From: Pseudomonadota bacterium
GTDB taxonomy: Bacteria > Pseudomonadota > Gammaproteobacteria > Xanthomonadales > SZUA-36
Assembly (NCBI GenBank): GCA_015222805.1
Contig: JADFVZ010000063.1
Coordinates: 1-60,466, forward strand
DNA length: 60,466 nt
Direction: 5' to 3'
Positions 46,174-55,617 of the stretch are shown here, in pieces (position 1 is the stretch's first letter; each line of letters begins with the position of its first letter). The position numbers and the translations under genes are program-made. Below the pieces are notes generated by a model. That model searched no databases and was not told the origin of the DNA. It worked only from the letters and a program-made list of their open reading frames with translations.

Positions 46174-46869
46174 TTATTTTGTTTTGATAGGTGCTGGGTT
46201 TATCCGTTCCACAATCCTGCCATCTTCCATACGTAGCAATTGCTTACCTGCTTCCAATACCGCGGGATCATGAGAGGCAATTAAAAATGTCGTGCCATGC
46301 GACTCATTTAACTGCCGCATCAGCACCATCAGTTGCTCACCGGTTTGACTGTCAAGGTTGGCCGTCGGCTCATCAGCCAGCACGATATCCGGTGTGCCGG
46401 CAAGGGCGCGAGCAACAGCAACCCTCTGCTGCTGACCACCGGATAGCTCATCCGGTCTGCGATGCTCAAGCCCCTGCAAGCCAACTTCGACCAACCATTG
46501 GTCGGCAATCCGTCGCCGCTCCTTTGCGGCAACACCACGCAATTGCAGTACATAAGCAACATTCTCACGCGCTGAAAGTGCGCGGATTAAATTATAAGAC
46601 TGGAAAACGAAACCAATATGCCATAATCGATAAACGGCCCGCTGCGTCCTTGATAGCTGCAGAACATTTTGACCGGCAATGGTCAAGGTGCCCGCATCCA
46701 GCTTGTCCAGTAGACCAATCATATTCAACAAGGTAGTCTTGCCTGAGCCGGAACGCCCGGCCACCACCGTAAATGCCCCTTCATCCAGGCAGAGATCAAC
46801 ATTATCCAGCGCCGCAATTTTGGCCTCACCATTGGAATAGAATTTTGTCAGTTTATTTGCCTTGATCAT
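46174..46869 (-). CDS. ABC transporter ATP-binding protein (LolD/MacB-type)
   Basis: This 231-aa ATPase has Walker A AGRSGSGKTTLLN, signature LSGGQQQRVAVARAL, Walker B DIVLADEPTANLD, and LIASHDPAVLE (H-loop). The LNMIGLLDKLDAG and YNLIRALSARENVAYVL blocks are typical of the LolD/MacB group that works with FtsX-fold permeases. The permease that follows upstream (46881-47273) is truncated, so the transporter is probably non-functional unless another permease is encoded elsewhere. It is convergent with the barrel gene. Confidence 0.93.
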   Translation of the reverse strand: MIKANKLTKFYSNGEAKIAALDNVDLCLDEGAFTVVAGRSGSGKTTLLNMIGLLDKLDAGTLTIAGQNVLQLSRTQRAVYRLWHIGFVFQSYNLIRALSARENVAYVLQLRGVAAKERRRIADQWLVEVGLQGLEHRRPDELSGGQQQRVAVARALAGTPDIVLADEPTANLDSQTGEQLMVLMRQLNESHGTTFLIASHDPAVLEAGKQLLRMEDGRIVERINPAPIKTK

Positions 46870-46880
46870 TGATGATTTCC

Positions 46881-47273
46881 TTATACATCCCGCATCGCAA
46901 TAGCAGGATCCAGCTTCGCAGCCCTCCAGGCTGGATATAATCCCGCCACAAGTGCACCGATGACAGCTGCTCCGAGAACATTTTTGACAGAACCCAGGGA
47001 TAAATCAGGGTAAATAACCGACTCCATATAATAAAAGGAAAAAGCAACTGCATAGCGGGAAAGATCAATACCGTGCTCTCCAAAATATGCTGACACCCAC
47101 GCTCCCAATGCAAACCCAAGAAGACTGCCTACCACAACCAGAATCAATGTCTCCCAAAGGATCATGGCAAAAATTTGCCAATGTGTTACACCCAGTGCAC
47201 CCATCATTCCCAATTCACGGGTACGTTCGTGCATACTCATCAGCATTGTATTCAATACCTCCGCCATCACCAC
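46881..47273 (-). pseudogene. ABC transporter permease, only the C-terminal FtsX-like part remains
   Basis: About 130 residues are left of what would normally be a permease of about 400. They start VVMAEVLNTMLMSMHERTRE, continue LGMMGALGVTHWQIFAMILW and ETLILVVVGSLLGFALGAWV, and end with VAGLYPAWRAAKLDPAIAMR. The N-terminal helix, periplasmic domain and part of the second helix are missing. The frame stays open to a TAA at 47346-47348, but the residues upstream of about 47283 are unlike a permease and run antisense to a different gene fragment. It is 11 nt from the ATPase start. The break is at about 47280. Confidence 0.8.
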
Positions 47274-47280
47274 GCCGGAA

Positions 47281-47343
47281 TATGATCTAAAAAAAGGAAT
47301 TGAAGAGTCGGTTTTATGGTTTAAGGAAAACGAGTTGTTATGA
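47281..47343 (+). pseudogene. C-terminal scrap of a sugar-nucleotide epimerase/GDP-fucose synthase-like gene
   Basis: The plus strand reads YDLKKGIEESVLWFKENELL then TGA. Such a 'L..GI..t..WF.EN' end is typical of NDP-sugar epimerases and GDP-L-fucose synthases. The frame overlaps the next ATG as ATGA, the coupling seen in polysaccharide operons. Only 20 residues remain, so the family call is uncertain. Confidence 0.4.
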
Positions 47344-47435
47344 AATTATTATTCATTTTACTTAACCTGCTTTCAATCACTGGAGTTGCTCAACACATTA
47401 ACCTGGCGGCTAAATACATTGTTCACGCGGCATAA
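47340..47435 (+). pseudogene. N-terminal scrap of an unknown gene interrupted by IS630 remnant
   Basis: An ATG that overlaps the preceding stop (ATGA) starts MKLLFILLNLLSITGVAQHI followed by NLAAKYIV and then runs into the end of the IS630 remnant (its frame stops at 47435). It looks like the first 28 or so residues of a membrane or glycosyltransferase gene cut by the insertion. I do not recognise it. Confidence 0.35.
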
Positions 47436-47611
47436 CTAATTTTTGGGTGATGAAAATATTTCGCCACCCTTGCTGGTTTCTTTCGTAGCATTCGCATGTG
47501 AGAAATTATTTTTGCTTTGAGTGGCTCGTTGTTTCTTGCCGGTGCCCGACTATGAACACCTGCTTTTAAGTCACAATTCAAATATTCATCCGGATTCAGT
47601 TCGGGCCACAT
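47423..47611 (-). mobile_element. IS630-family transposase remnant (C-terminal part)
   Basis: The 62-residue piece reads PELNPDEYLNCDLKAGVHSR followed by helices ending KYFHHPKISYAA. PELNP.E is the last catalytic block of IS630/Tc1-type DDE transposases, with Glu as the third acidic residue. The frame is closed by TGA just before that block, so at least two thirds of the transposase is absent. The element end is near 47420. It sits beside the truncated permease and the glycan-gene scraps and is the likely agent of that rearrangement. Confidence 0.8.
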
Positions 47612-48002
47612 TCATACTACCGTACAAATAAACCGAATAATCTCAATGAATGGACTGAGAGTAAATGACATGGTCCTACCGGGGATCGAAGCACCTATGA
47701 TTGCAATGCCGACCGTTTAAAGACCGAATTTAGCCACTTAGTCATTCGCAGCCAAAGTCATTTTAGTAATCCATAATATTAGCAAGAATATCTTGAAGCA
47801 CATCAATTTAAATAGTCATTGCAGGCACTGTCTTCCCGGGGTTGTCAGTTTGAAAATAAACGGTTCATTGTATCCCAACGATTGATATTTTCAGGTTAAC
47901 AAAAGCAAGCTGTCGAAAGCCCAGGAAATGAAATTTACCCATTTAGCAGACACAAGTCACCTGTCCCCATGTGATAACCTAATTCAAACTCAGGTGCATT
48001 GA
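47612..48002. other. 391-nt AT-rich spacer without a recognisable gene
   Basis: All frames are broken by stops. A single REP-like half-site, AAGTCACCTGTCCCC, lies at 47954-47968. I see no tRNA, terminator or promoter that I would defend. The stretch is probably decayed sequence from the IS630-associated rearrangement. Confidence 0.5.
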
Positions 48003-48008
48003 GGAACA

Positions 48009-48488
48009 ATTATTCTAATAATTCGAGCCGCTGTAAAAGATGATTACATAGAGATGGATGCTGTTTTTCGTAAATCAGCTCAACAACTTTGTGTCAAAGC
48101 ATATGGGAGTGACATAGTCGATGCATGGGCAGGTGAACCTCGTCCAGACCGGTTCGTTCTTGGAGCGGAGAATGGTGACGAGCAATATGTGTTACTCCTG
48201 AAGGGAAAGATTGTATGCTTTGGTGCAATCAATATCGACAAGCAACTCCTGGAATCATTGTTTGTCACTCCATCTCATGCAGGAAGTGGCCTGGGTTGTG
48301 AACTTCTCAAGTTCCTTGTTGAAAAAGCAACTATAGCCGGCGTTAAAGTTCTTCGATTAGATTCATCACTAAATGCAGTCAATTTCTATGTAAGAAATGG
48401 GTTTGTTGAACAAAGGGAGAGCGAGTTTATGTCAAAGAGTGGAATTGTCCTCAAATCCGTCATTATGGAACGTGCGTTATACAAATAA
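48009..48488 (+). CDS. GNAT-family N-acetyltransferase, non-canonical or lost start
   Basis: The C-terminal GNAT fold is clear: LESLFVTPSHAGSGLGCELL (acetyl-CoA loop) then VKVLRLDSSLNAVNFYVRNG and FVEQRESEF. From the first ATG (48054) the protein has 144 residues and would lack the first strand. Upstream, IIRAAVKDDYIE is in frame and is the normal GNAT start, but there is no ATG, GTG or TTG between the stop TGA (48000-48002) and it; an ATT at 48009 lies 5 nt after GAGG. Translation could begin there, or the start was lost. The substrate is unknown. The gene is AT-rich compared with its neighbours. Confidence 0.7.
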   Translation: MILIIRAAVKDDYIEMDAVFRKSAQQLCVKAYGSDIVDAWAGEPRPDRFVLGAENGDEQYVLLLKGKIVCFGAINIDKQLLESLFVTPSHAGSGLGCELLKFLVEKATIAGVKVLRLDSSLNAVNFYVRNGFVEQRESEFMSKSGIVLKSVIMERALYK

Positions 48489-48564
48489 CACCTAAACCCA
48501 TCCTTTATTCAGGGCATTAAAACTCACTCCAGGTTTAGTGGTCCTATCAAAGAGAAAGAAATTT

Positions 48565-48960
48565 ATGGAAATCAAACCAGTTCATCCGGCCTCATGCCAC
48601 TGTGGTGCTGTTGAGTTTGAATTATTTCTTCCCGATGGCCTTGAGGACCCTCGGCGTTGTGACTGTTCAATATGCCGCAGGCGTGGTGCTATAGTGGCTT
48701 CAATACCACTTGATGGCATTAAAATTATTAAAGGTGCGGATAAGCTGAGTCTCTACCAGTTCAATACAATGATGGCAAAGCACTTCTTCTGTTCCATCTG
48801 CGGTATTTACACTCATCATCAGCGACGTTCTAACCCTGAACAATATGGCTTTAATGTAGCTTGCCTGGAAGGAATCAACCCCTTTGATTTGAGTGACATA
48901 CCAACTTATGATGGCATTAACCATCCTGCAGACCGCAACCAGGTGGGCTCTAACAAGTGA
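48565..48960 (+). CDS. GFA-family (glutathione-dependent formaldehyde-activating enzyme-like) protein
   Basis: This 131-aa protein has the GFA/CENP-V fold: MEIKPVHPASCHCGAVEFEL gives the first zinc knuckle, DPRRCDCSICRRRGAIVASI the second, and KHFFCSICGIYTHHQRRSNP the third. Most GFA members are of unknown function; some bind glutathione. I chose ATG 48565 because the family starts there; a GTG at 48538 has an AGG but adds residues not in the family. It follows the GNAT gene by 76 nt. The pair looks accessory. Confidence 0.85.
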   Translation: MEIKPVHPASCHCGAVEFELFLPDGLEDPRRCDCSICRRRGAIVASIPLDGIKIIKGADKLSLYQFNTMMAKHFFCSICGIYTHHQRRSNPEQYGFNVACLEGINPFDLSDIPTYDGINHPADRNQVGSNK

Positions 48961-49066
48961 CTGTGGTTAACTATCAACTGGATTCAGCTATCAACTTATA
49001 GTTCTATTCAGGATTAGCCCAGTAAGGTTCCACCACTTGCCCACAACCAGCCTGCTGAAGTCGTGC

Positions 49067-52000
49067 TTACAATGTTAAGTTCATCTCCATCAATACAGCG
49101 GCCAAACCGGTCATGGTTACCGGTCGCTGGCAGGTGTGGCAATAGGGAATACCCTGATACTGCGAAGGATCAAAATTAATCGGCAGCAGGAACACTACTT
49201 CGCAACCTGGGTATTGCTGATGTAGTTTTTTCACATCTGCAGACATTTGCTCACGATTGACAAAGCCCTCATCAACACTGACTATCAACGTATCAACGGC
49301 GGCGTTTTCGTCATCGCTGCCTTCTGAAGCTACTGGTATTGACCAGCGACCAAGGTGTTCTGCAACCGATTCCTTTAACGGGTCTTCGAGAAGCAGGAGC
49401 ACCAGGCGACGCTGTAATAATTTACTCTGCCCCAACCAGTCCTGCTGTGAACCATCCCGTTGCTGCAGGGGTAAATCAAAATGGAAACAGCTGCCTTTGT
49501 CCACTTCACTTTCCAGGCTGATACTTCCGCCCATGGACTGGACAATCTTTTGTGAAATAGTCAGCCCAAGACCGGTGCCACCAAAACGCCGATTTGCCGT
49601 CTGATCAACCTGTTCGAAGGCATCAAAGATGGTAGCCTGCTGGGCCTCATTTAATCCCATACCGGTATCGCGTACAAAATAGCTCAAATGCTGGTCATGT
49701 TCTGAAAAGACTATGCCAAAAACCACGTAACCTTTCTCGGTAAATTTAATCGCATTACTGAGCAGGTTGCATAAAACCTGTTCCAGGCGGTCAGGATCAC
49801 CCGCCACAACCAATGGCACATCAGCAGCCAGAATACCAATCAGTTCTATATCCTGCTGTGAAGCCACTCCGGCGTACAGGGTAATGACCTGCTCCAGCAA
49901 GGTATTTAGATTGACATCACCATCGTTAAGGTCAACAACCCCGGACTCAACCTTGGAAAGGTCTAGTACTTCATTCAGCACCCGCAGCAGGTTATCGCCA
50001 GAATGTCGCAGGGATTCCACCAGGCTGCGCTGCTGCGGTGACAGGTCGGTATCGGAAAGTAATTCCGACATACCTAAAACCCCATTGAGCGGGGTTCGAA
50101 TTTCATGGCTCATTGTCGCCAGGAAGTTTGATTTTGCCATACTCGCCTGGTCTGCATCTTCCGCCAGGTGCTGCACCCGTAAATAAAGCCTTGCATTCTG
50201 TATTGCTGAACCTGCCACTTTGGAATAAAGCCGGATAATTGCCTGGGTTTCCGCGGTAAAAGGCTGCTGGGAACCCCCACTGATAACCGCCAGCCCTAAA
50301 AGCTCATCACCCGAAGCCAGCGGTGCAATAAAGGCATGGGTATCATTTCCCAGTGACACCCTGGCACCTTCCCAGTCCGGCTGGTACAAGCCCTGTTCCC
50401 TGATTCGGGAAATCCAGTCAACTCCCACAACTGCTTTGCAATCACCGGTTGAGAAAGCTTCAGTCGGAAGGTCATCACCCAGGAGCTGCAGTAGCACACT
50501 GCTGGCATGCAGCTGCTGCTGGAGAATGGAGCCAAACCTGGACATAATTTCGTTTAGATCCAGTGATTCTGTCAGGAATCGTGTTAGCTGGCGCTGTGAC
50601 TCAGCAGACTGCTCGCGATAACGAGCCAGGGACAGTGCCGTCCGGCGCTTGCGTTCCATCTTCCATCGATACCAGAGCAGTGCTGTCAGCACCAGGGCTA
50701 TCAGGAAATAGAGAATATATGCCTGCCAGCTGCGCCAGGGTGGCGGCTCGATCTGCAGCACTGTTCTGTCAATATTTTCCGGCCAGGTGCCCGAGGAGGT
50801 GGATGACTGAAGTTCAAACACATACTGCCCGGGTGCAAGACGGCTGTATGAGCGCTCGGTTATACCACGGGCCTCCACCCAGCTTGAATCCAGCCCCAGC
50901 AACCGATAGCGATAGCGCAGCTGCCCGTCACCTGAAAATGTCAGGGCTCCAAATTGAAAGGTCACTACGGCGGCATCATAGGCTACCACAATTTCTGCGC
51001 TCGGGTCCTTCCTGAGGATTTCTTCATCGATGGTCCTGACACCATAAACACGGGCCGTTAAATTTAACCGCACATCCATCAGTTCTTCAGGTACAAAGGT
51101 AATAACCCCGGCCGCTGTACCGGTATAGATCCTTCTGCCATCGCGTATAGACATGGTTCTGTCTTCAAATTCTATTGATGGCAGGCCATCCGATTTTCCA
51201 AAAACCCGAACATCATTCTTATCTGGACGGATCCGTACCAGCCCGCCTCTTGTGGTCACCCAAACTTCACCATTAAGTAAGCTGATACCATTTACACTGG
51301 TTGGCGGCAAGCCATCAACAGTAGTGAACTGAAGTAGCCGCTTCGGTTTTGGAATGCTCAACTCATACTGGCTAACGCCATTTCGTGCCGCCACCCACAG
51401 GGTTCCATCGGCAGCAATTTTCATATCTTCAATCTGATCTGTATAGTCATCAATTATATTAAGGACTTTGCCGTCTGCAGAAATAGCCTGAAGACCTTTG
51501 TCACCACCCAGCCAGACGGTACCGTCAGCAGCAATTTCAATAGCTATGATTGATTCGTTCGAGAGCTGGTATATCTCTGCCATATCCATATTGAACAGCT
51601 TATCGGGACCATCTGTGGTACTAAAATAGATGACCCCACCGCCATATACGGCCAGCCATAAATCACCGCTTTGGGTTTCTGCAATGTCACTGATATAACT
51701 ATCGCGAATCGCCTCTTTCCAGAATGGGTCAGTGAACCAGTGTTTGAAATGACCGGGACTGAGCATTTCGCTGAGGCCATCTGAGTGTGCCAGCCAAAGC
51801 CTGTCGTTGCGATCACGGTGGACAACACGAACACGTTCACGGGTCAGCGAGTCACCAACATTCTTTTGCTGGTTATAGACCACTGTTTCAAGGGTATCCG
51901 GGTTAATTACACTGACACCATCATCCATGGATCCGGCCCATAGACGCTTATCCAGCACATCCCAATATGTTGAGACGATATTATCTGATGACAGGGAGCC

Positions 52001-53113
52001 TGATTGGGACGGGTTTCGCTGCAGGCGCTGGAAATTGTGCCAACCTACACCCAGCCTGGCTACACCCTGGCCCAGGCTGCCGAACCACAGGCCATGCTGG
52101 TGATCCTCCGCCATAGTCCAGAAATAATCAGTCGGCAATCCACCGTACAAACCCGGTATCGGGAGAAAACGATTCTGCCGTTCACCTTCAGCCGAAAACT
52201 GAAATATTCCAACTTTAGAAGTCACCCAGACGGCACCAGTAACATCCTGATGAATAGCAGTTATCAAGTGATTTCGATTCGAGTCAACCTTCAGCTCTAC
52301 TGTGTTGACAGCCAGTGTTTTGGCATCGATAAATGCCAGCCCGCTACGGGCTCCTACCCAGATGCGTCCGTTGTTATCCTGCATTAATGCAGTAACCACC
52401 TTCATTTCATCAAGACTTTCCGCGGATGCATTGATCTTGATAAACTGATCGGTTTCACTGCGCAAACGGTATAAACCTCCGTTCCAGCTACCAACCCACA
52501 ATCGGCACTCTGAATCAACCAGCAAACTTAAAACGGTTTCTGCATCCAGGCCGCTGACCTTTGGAGGATATACCCTGACCTGTCCGGTCTCCGGCCACAG
52601 CCGTGCCAGTCCATTACCATAAAAACCCAGCCAGAGGCTGCCGTCACAGGCTTCAGCGATCGCCCAGATATCATTACCGGGAAGCTTGTGCCTGGTTTTA
52701 TCTGTGAACCGGTGTTTAAGTTCGAGTTCAGGGCCCAGTGCTATGATTCCATTTTCTTCAAAAGCAACCCACATCTGGCCTGAACTGTCAGTAAAGAGGG
52801 TCTGGATACTATTGGAGGGCAAAATGGACTGGGGGTCTTTAGGATCATGGCGCAGGACCATGAACTCACGGCCATCAAATCGCACCAGGCCTTCCCTGGT
52901 ACCAAGCCATATGTGATTATCGGGACCACGCGCGAGTGCTGAAATATGCCCGGAGGGTAGTCCATCATCGATATTCCAGGTTTGAAAAACAGGGGTACTA
53001 ACCCTTTGTTCAGCCAGGCTCGGCAGGCAAATCAGTATAAGCCCGCAAGCAAGCAGGACCAGGCTACTTAATTTAAAAAGCCCAGACAGTTCCAGCTGCG
53101 TCCCTTTAGCCAC
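49067..53113 (-). CDS. hybrid sensor histidine kinase with periplasmic two-component propeller and degenerate receiver
   Basis: The 1348-aa protein starts at GTG 53113 and has a signal/anchor ([20 protein letters not shown]). About residues 35-715 form a 'Reg_prop' beta-propeller (repeated LWLG/IWVG-type strands, e.g. [20 protein letters not shown]). A Y_Y_Y domain follows (about 720-785), a helix (about 796-815, [19 protein letters not shown]), a GAF-like domain, then HisKA with H1003 in [15 protein letters not shown] and HATPase ([27 protein letters not shown]). The last 110 residues resemble a receiver but have Ser where the phospho-Asp should be ([10 protein letters not shown]) and Arg for the conserved Lys (QRPVTM). 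It lies downstream of pckG. The ligand is probably a sugar or other periplasmic solute. Confidence 0.92.
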   Translation of the reverse strand: MAKGTQLELSGLFKLSSLVLLACGLILICLPSLAEQRVSTPVFQTWNIDDGLPSGHISALARGPDNHIWLGTREGLVRFDGREFMVLRHDPKDPQSILPSNSIQTLFTDSSGQMWVAFEENGIIALGPELELKHRFTDKTRHKLPGNDIWAIAEACDGSLWLGFYGNGLARLWPETGQVRVYPPKVSGLDAETVLSLLVDSECRLWVGSWNGGLYRLRSETDQFIKINASAESLDEMKVVTALMQDNNGRIWVGARSGLAFIDAKTLAVNTVELKVDSNRNHLITAIHQDVTGAVWVTSKVGIFQFSAEGERQNRFLPIPGLYGGLPTDYFWTMAEDHQHGLWFGSLGQGVARLGVGWHNFQRLQRNPSQSGSLSSDNIVSTYWDVLDKRLWAGSMDDGVSVINPDTLETVVYNQQKNVGDSLTRERVRVVHRDRNDRLWLAHSDGLSEMLSPGHFKHWFTDPFWKEAIRDSYISDIAETQSGDLWLAVYGGGVIYFSTTDGPDKLFNMDMAEIYQLSNESIIAIEIAADGTVWLGGDKGLQAISADGKVLNIIDDYTDQIEDMKIAADGTLWVAARNGVSQYELSIPKPKRLLQFTTVDGLPPTSVNGISLLNGEVWVTTRGGLVRIRPDKNDVRVFGKSDGLPSIEFEDRTMSIRDGRRIYTGTAAGVITFVPEELMDVRLNLTARVYGVRTIDEEILRKDPSAEIVVAYDAAVVTFQFGALTFSGDGQLRYRYRLLGLDSSWVEARGITERSYSRLAPGQYVFELQSSTSSGTWPENIDRTVLQIEPPPWRSWQAYILYFLIALVLTALLWYRWKMERKRRTALSLARYREQSAESQRQLTRFLTESLDLNEIMSRFGSILQQQLHASSVLLQLLGDDLPTEAFSTGDCKAVVGVDWISRIREQGLYQPDWEGARVSLGNDTHAFIAPLASGDELLGLAVISGGSQQPFTAETQAIIRLYSKVAGSAIQNARLYLRVQHLAEDADQASMAKSNFLATMSHEIRTPLNGVLGMSELLSDTDLSPQQRSLVESLRHSGDNLLRVLNEVLDLSKVESGVVDLNDGDVNLNTLLEQVITLYAGVASQQDIELIGILAADVPLVVAGDPDRLEQVLCNLLSNAIKFTEKGYVVFGIVFSEHDQHLSYFVRDTGMGLNEAQQATIFDAFEQVDQTANRRFGGTGLGLTISQKIVQSMGGSISLESEVDKGSCFHFDLPLQQRDGSQQDWLGQSKLLQRRLVLLLLEDPLKESVAEHLGRWSIPVASEGSDDENAAVDTLIVSVDEGFVNREQMSADVKKLHQQYPGCEVVFLLPINFDPSQYQGIPYCHTCQRPVTMTGLAAVLMEMNLTL

Positions 53114-53119
53114 TCTTTT

Positions 53120-53147
53120 AATCCCCGAAATAATTCTTTCAGGGATT
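53120..53147 (-). promoter_or_regulatory. hairpin covering the Shine-Dalgarno of the hybrid kinase
   Basis: AATCCCTGAAA and TTTCGGGGATT (minus strand) form an 11-bp stem with one G-U pair and a GAATTA loop. The GGGGA on its 3' arm lies about 8 nt before the GTG start at 53113. The stem could hide the ribosome site, or end the pckG transcript weakly (no T-run). Confidence 0.4.
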
Positions 53148-53180
53148 ATACGCCAACGAACTTGCCGGTAAGTACTCTGG

Positions 53181-54929
53181 TTAACTCAGTTCTTTCTTAA
53201 CCCGTTGCAGTTCTGCTTTCATTGCCGCAGGCAAACGCTCGCCGTAAGTATCCAGGTACTCATCAATCTGGTCCATCTCAGCCAGCCAGCCCTGGGCGTC
53301 AACATGGAGTAATTCTTCCATCTGTGCGTTACTGATACCCAGCCCGTCAACATTGATATCGGTCATGCTGGGGATAAAGCCAATGGCGGTTTCATTTGCA
53401 TCGACTGTGCCCTTGCAACGTTCGACAATCCACTCAAGAACACGCATGTTTTCACCGAAACCCGGCCACATGAAATCGCCACCTGCATCTTTACGGAACC
53501 AGTTAACATGGAAGATACCCGGCAGGTTTTCAGCCCTGTCAGTAAAGCTTAACCAGTGCGCCCAGTAATCAGCAAAGTTATATCCGCAGAATGGTTTCAT
53601 TGCCATCGGGTCGCGCCGTACTACACCAACAGCTCCGGTTGCTGCGGCTGTGGTTTCTGATGCCATCGCTGCACCTACCAGTACGCCGTGTGCCCAGGAT
53701 TTAGTTTCAAAAACCAGCGGTACCAGGCGCTCACGCCGGCCGCCGAATACGATGGCAGAAATGGGGACGCCCTGGGGTGCCTCTGCCATTTGTGAATAAG
53801 AACCACAACGTTTACTGGAAACAGTGAAGCGGGAATTAGGTTGTGCCGCCGGGCCGTTTGCCGGGTCGTAATCACGACCCTGCCAGTCTTTAACCGGTAC
53901 GCGGTCATCCAGGCCTTCCCACCAGGGCTGGTTGTCGGCAGTGACTGCAACATTGGTAAAAATCGTATCTTCATTCAACATTGCCAATGCCGTCGGGTTG
54001 GTTTTTTTCGAGGTGCCGGGAGCAACACCGAAGAAGCCAGCTTCAGGGTTAATCGCCCATAAACGACCATCTTCACCAGGACGCATCCAGCAAATATCAT
54101 CACCTACTGTCCAGATTTTCCAGCCCTTATAACTCTCAGGTGCAATCAACATCGCCAGGTTGGTTTTGCCACAGGCAGAAGGAAAAGCCGCTGCAATATA
54201 ATGGGTCTCACCTTGCGGGTTTTCGAGACCAAGAATCAGCATATGTTCTGCCAGCCAACCTTCACTGCGCGCCTGGTAGGAAGCAATCCTGAGTGCGTGG
54301 CATTTTTTGCCCAGCAGCGCATTGCCACCATAACCGGAACCAAAGCTTTTTATCATCAATTCATCAGGGAAATGCATAATATAACGTCTTTCCGGGGATA
54401 AGTCACCGACCGAGTGCAGGCCTTTGACAAAGGTATTTTCACGCTCAATCCGTTGTAATGCCGGGGTGCCCATACGCGTCATAATACGCATATTGGAAAC
54501 CACATACTGGCTGTCGGTAATCTCGACACCACAGCGGGACAGCGGTGAATCAATCGGTCCCATGCAGTAAGGGATAACATACATAATGCGTCCGCGCATC
54601 GCGCCTTTGAAGAAGCCATCCATTTTTGCATGTGCACTGGCGGGATCCATCCAGTGATTATTCGGGCCAGCATCTTCCTCTTCAGGGGTACAGATAAAAG
54701 TCAGGTGTTCAACCCGTGCAACATCCTGCGGATCAGACAAATGCAGGTAGCAATTGGGGTGGGTTTCCGGGTTCAGCTCCTGGAATCCACCACTTTCCAA
54801 CAACAGCCTGGTGAGTTCCTGGTTCTCTTCATCAGACCCGGTACACCAGTGGATCTGGTCGGGTTCGGTAAGTTCGGCTACTGCAGCGACCCATTCAGCC
54901 AGGACGGCGTTGCTGGTGTTTGTGGACAT
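53181..54929 (-). CDS. pckG: phosphoenolpyruvate carboxykinase (GTP)
   Basis: This 582-aa GTP-dependent enzyme makes PEP from oxaloacetate in gluconeogenesis. The GTP-type active-site loop is [20 protein letters not shown], with the hyperreactive Cys. [50 protein letters not shown] and AIVFGGRRE are conserved, and it lacks the ATP-type PckA signatures. An SD (AAGGAAA) precedes ATG 54929. With MaeB and FadE in the window this fits growth on fatty or organic acids. The hybrid kinase downstream starts 68 nt past its stop. Confidence 0.96.
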   Translation of the reverse strand: MSTNTSNAVLAEWVAAVAELTEPDQIHWCTGSDEENQELTRLLLESGGFQELNPETHPNCYLHLSDPQDVARVEHLTFICTPEEEDAGPNNHWMDPASAHAKMDGFFKGAMRGRIMYVIPYCMGPIDSPLSRCGVEITDSQYVVSNMRIMTRMGTPALQRIERENTFVKGLHSVGDLSPERRYIMHFPDELMIKSFGSGYGGNALLGKKCHALRIASYQARSEGWLAEHMLILGLENPQGETHYIAAAFPSACGKTNLAMLIAPESYKGWKIWTVGDDICWMRPGEDGRLWAINPEAGFFGVAPGTSKKTNPTALAMLNEDTIFTNVAVTADNQPWWEGLDDRVPVKDWQGRDYDPANGPAAQPNSRFTVSSKRCGSYSQMAEAPQGVPISAIVFGGRRERLVPLVFETKSWAHGVLVGAAMASETTAAATGAVGVVRRDPMAMKPFCGYNFADYWAHWLSFTDRAENLPGIFHVNWFRKDAGGDFMWPGFGENMRVLEWIVERCKGTVDANETAIGFIPSMTDINVDGLGISNAQMEELLHVDAQGWLAEMDQIDEYLDTYGERLPAAMKAELQRVKKELS

Positions 54930-55010
54930 CTGGTTTTCCTTTTTAAAAGGTGATCAAATTAAACGCACATTGTACCACTTTATATTACTTTGGCAGGCAC
55001 CAAACTGACC

Positions 55011-55595
55011 TCAGACAGCTGGAATCAGGGTCTTAATTACATGCTCTAAATATGACTCAAATTCAGGACTTTCCGGCTCAGGTGCCTGCTCCTGCTGCAT
55101 CAGCTGCAAATACCCCACATAAGCGGCATATGTCAGGCGGGCCCTGAATGCTGCAGCCTCATCAGCCATGCCGAGTTGACGAAAAGCGTTTGCAAGGTAG
55201 CTAGTTCGACGATCAGCCACTGCCTCCAACACGGGCTGTACCAGCGGGTGATCCGGGGCAAAACATAATGCGGTATATACATCGTGGGTCAACTGATGCA
55301 CCTGGGTACTGCGGCGGAAAAACAGGATCAACCGCTCACGCGGATCTTCAATGGCGTCCATCAGGATTTGCAGGTTACGCTCATCATGCTCCAGCCAGCG
55401 TTGTAACGACTGTTCTATCAACGCTTGCCGGTTGGGAAAATGCCAGTAGAAACTACCTTTGGTAATTCCCATGCGCCGTGCCAGAGATTCAACAGCTACT
55501 GCATTCACGCCCTGTTCGGCGATCAACTCCAGCGCACCTCGCTCCCAGTCGGCCGCGGTTAATTTTTCTTTTTCAATTTTTTGAGGCTTGGCCAT
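55011..55595 (-). CDS. TetR-family transcriptional regulator
   Basis: This 194-aa regulator has a HTH near the N-terminus: ALELIAEQGVNAVAVESLAR then RMGITKGSFYWHFPNRQALI, a typical TetR recognition helix. The C-terminal ligand domain (residues 70-190) is helical, e.g. LILFFRRSTQVHQLTHDVYT. The effector is unknown. It lies between the OGT-like gene (22 nt upstream, same direction) and pckG (81 nt). fadE, with a palindrome in its leader, is on the other side of the OGT gene; a link to fatty-acid control is possible only by analogy. Confidence 0.92.
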   Translation of the reverse strand: MAKPQKIEKEKLTAADWERGALELIAEQGVNAVAVESLARRMGITKGSFYWHFPNRQALIEQSLQRWLEHDERNLQILMDAIEDPRERLILFFRRSTQVHQLTHDVYTALCFAPDHPLVQPVLEAVADRRTSYLANAFRQLGMADEAAAFRARLTYAAYVGYLQLMQQEQAPEPESPEFESYLEHVIKTLIPAV

Positions 55596-55617
55596 GTAAA
55601 TGGGGTTCTCTTAGAAA

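Noticed and set aside
48488-49070. Possible integron attC sites around the GNAT and GFA genes
   Set aside because: GNAT/GFA are frequent cassette genes and CTCTAAC occurs after the GFA gene with CAAGTG/CACTTG nearby, but no paired RYYYAAC...GTTRRRY core with matching arms was found and there is no integrase.
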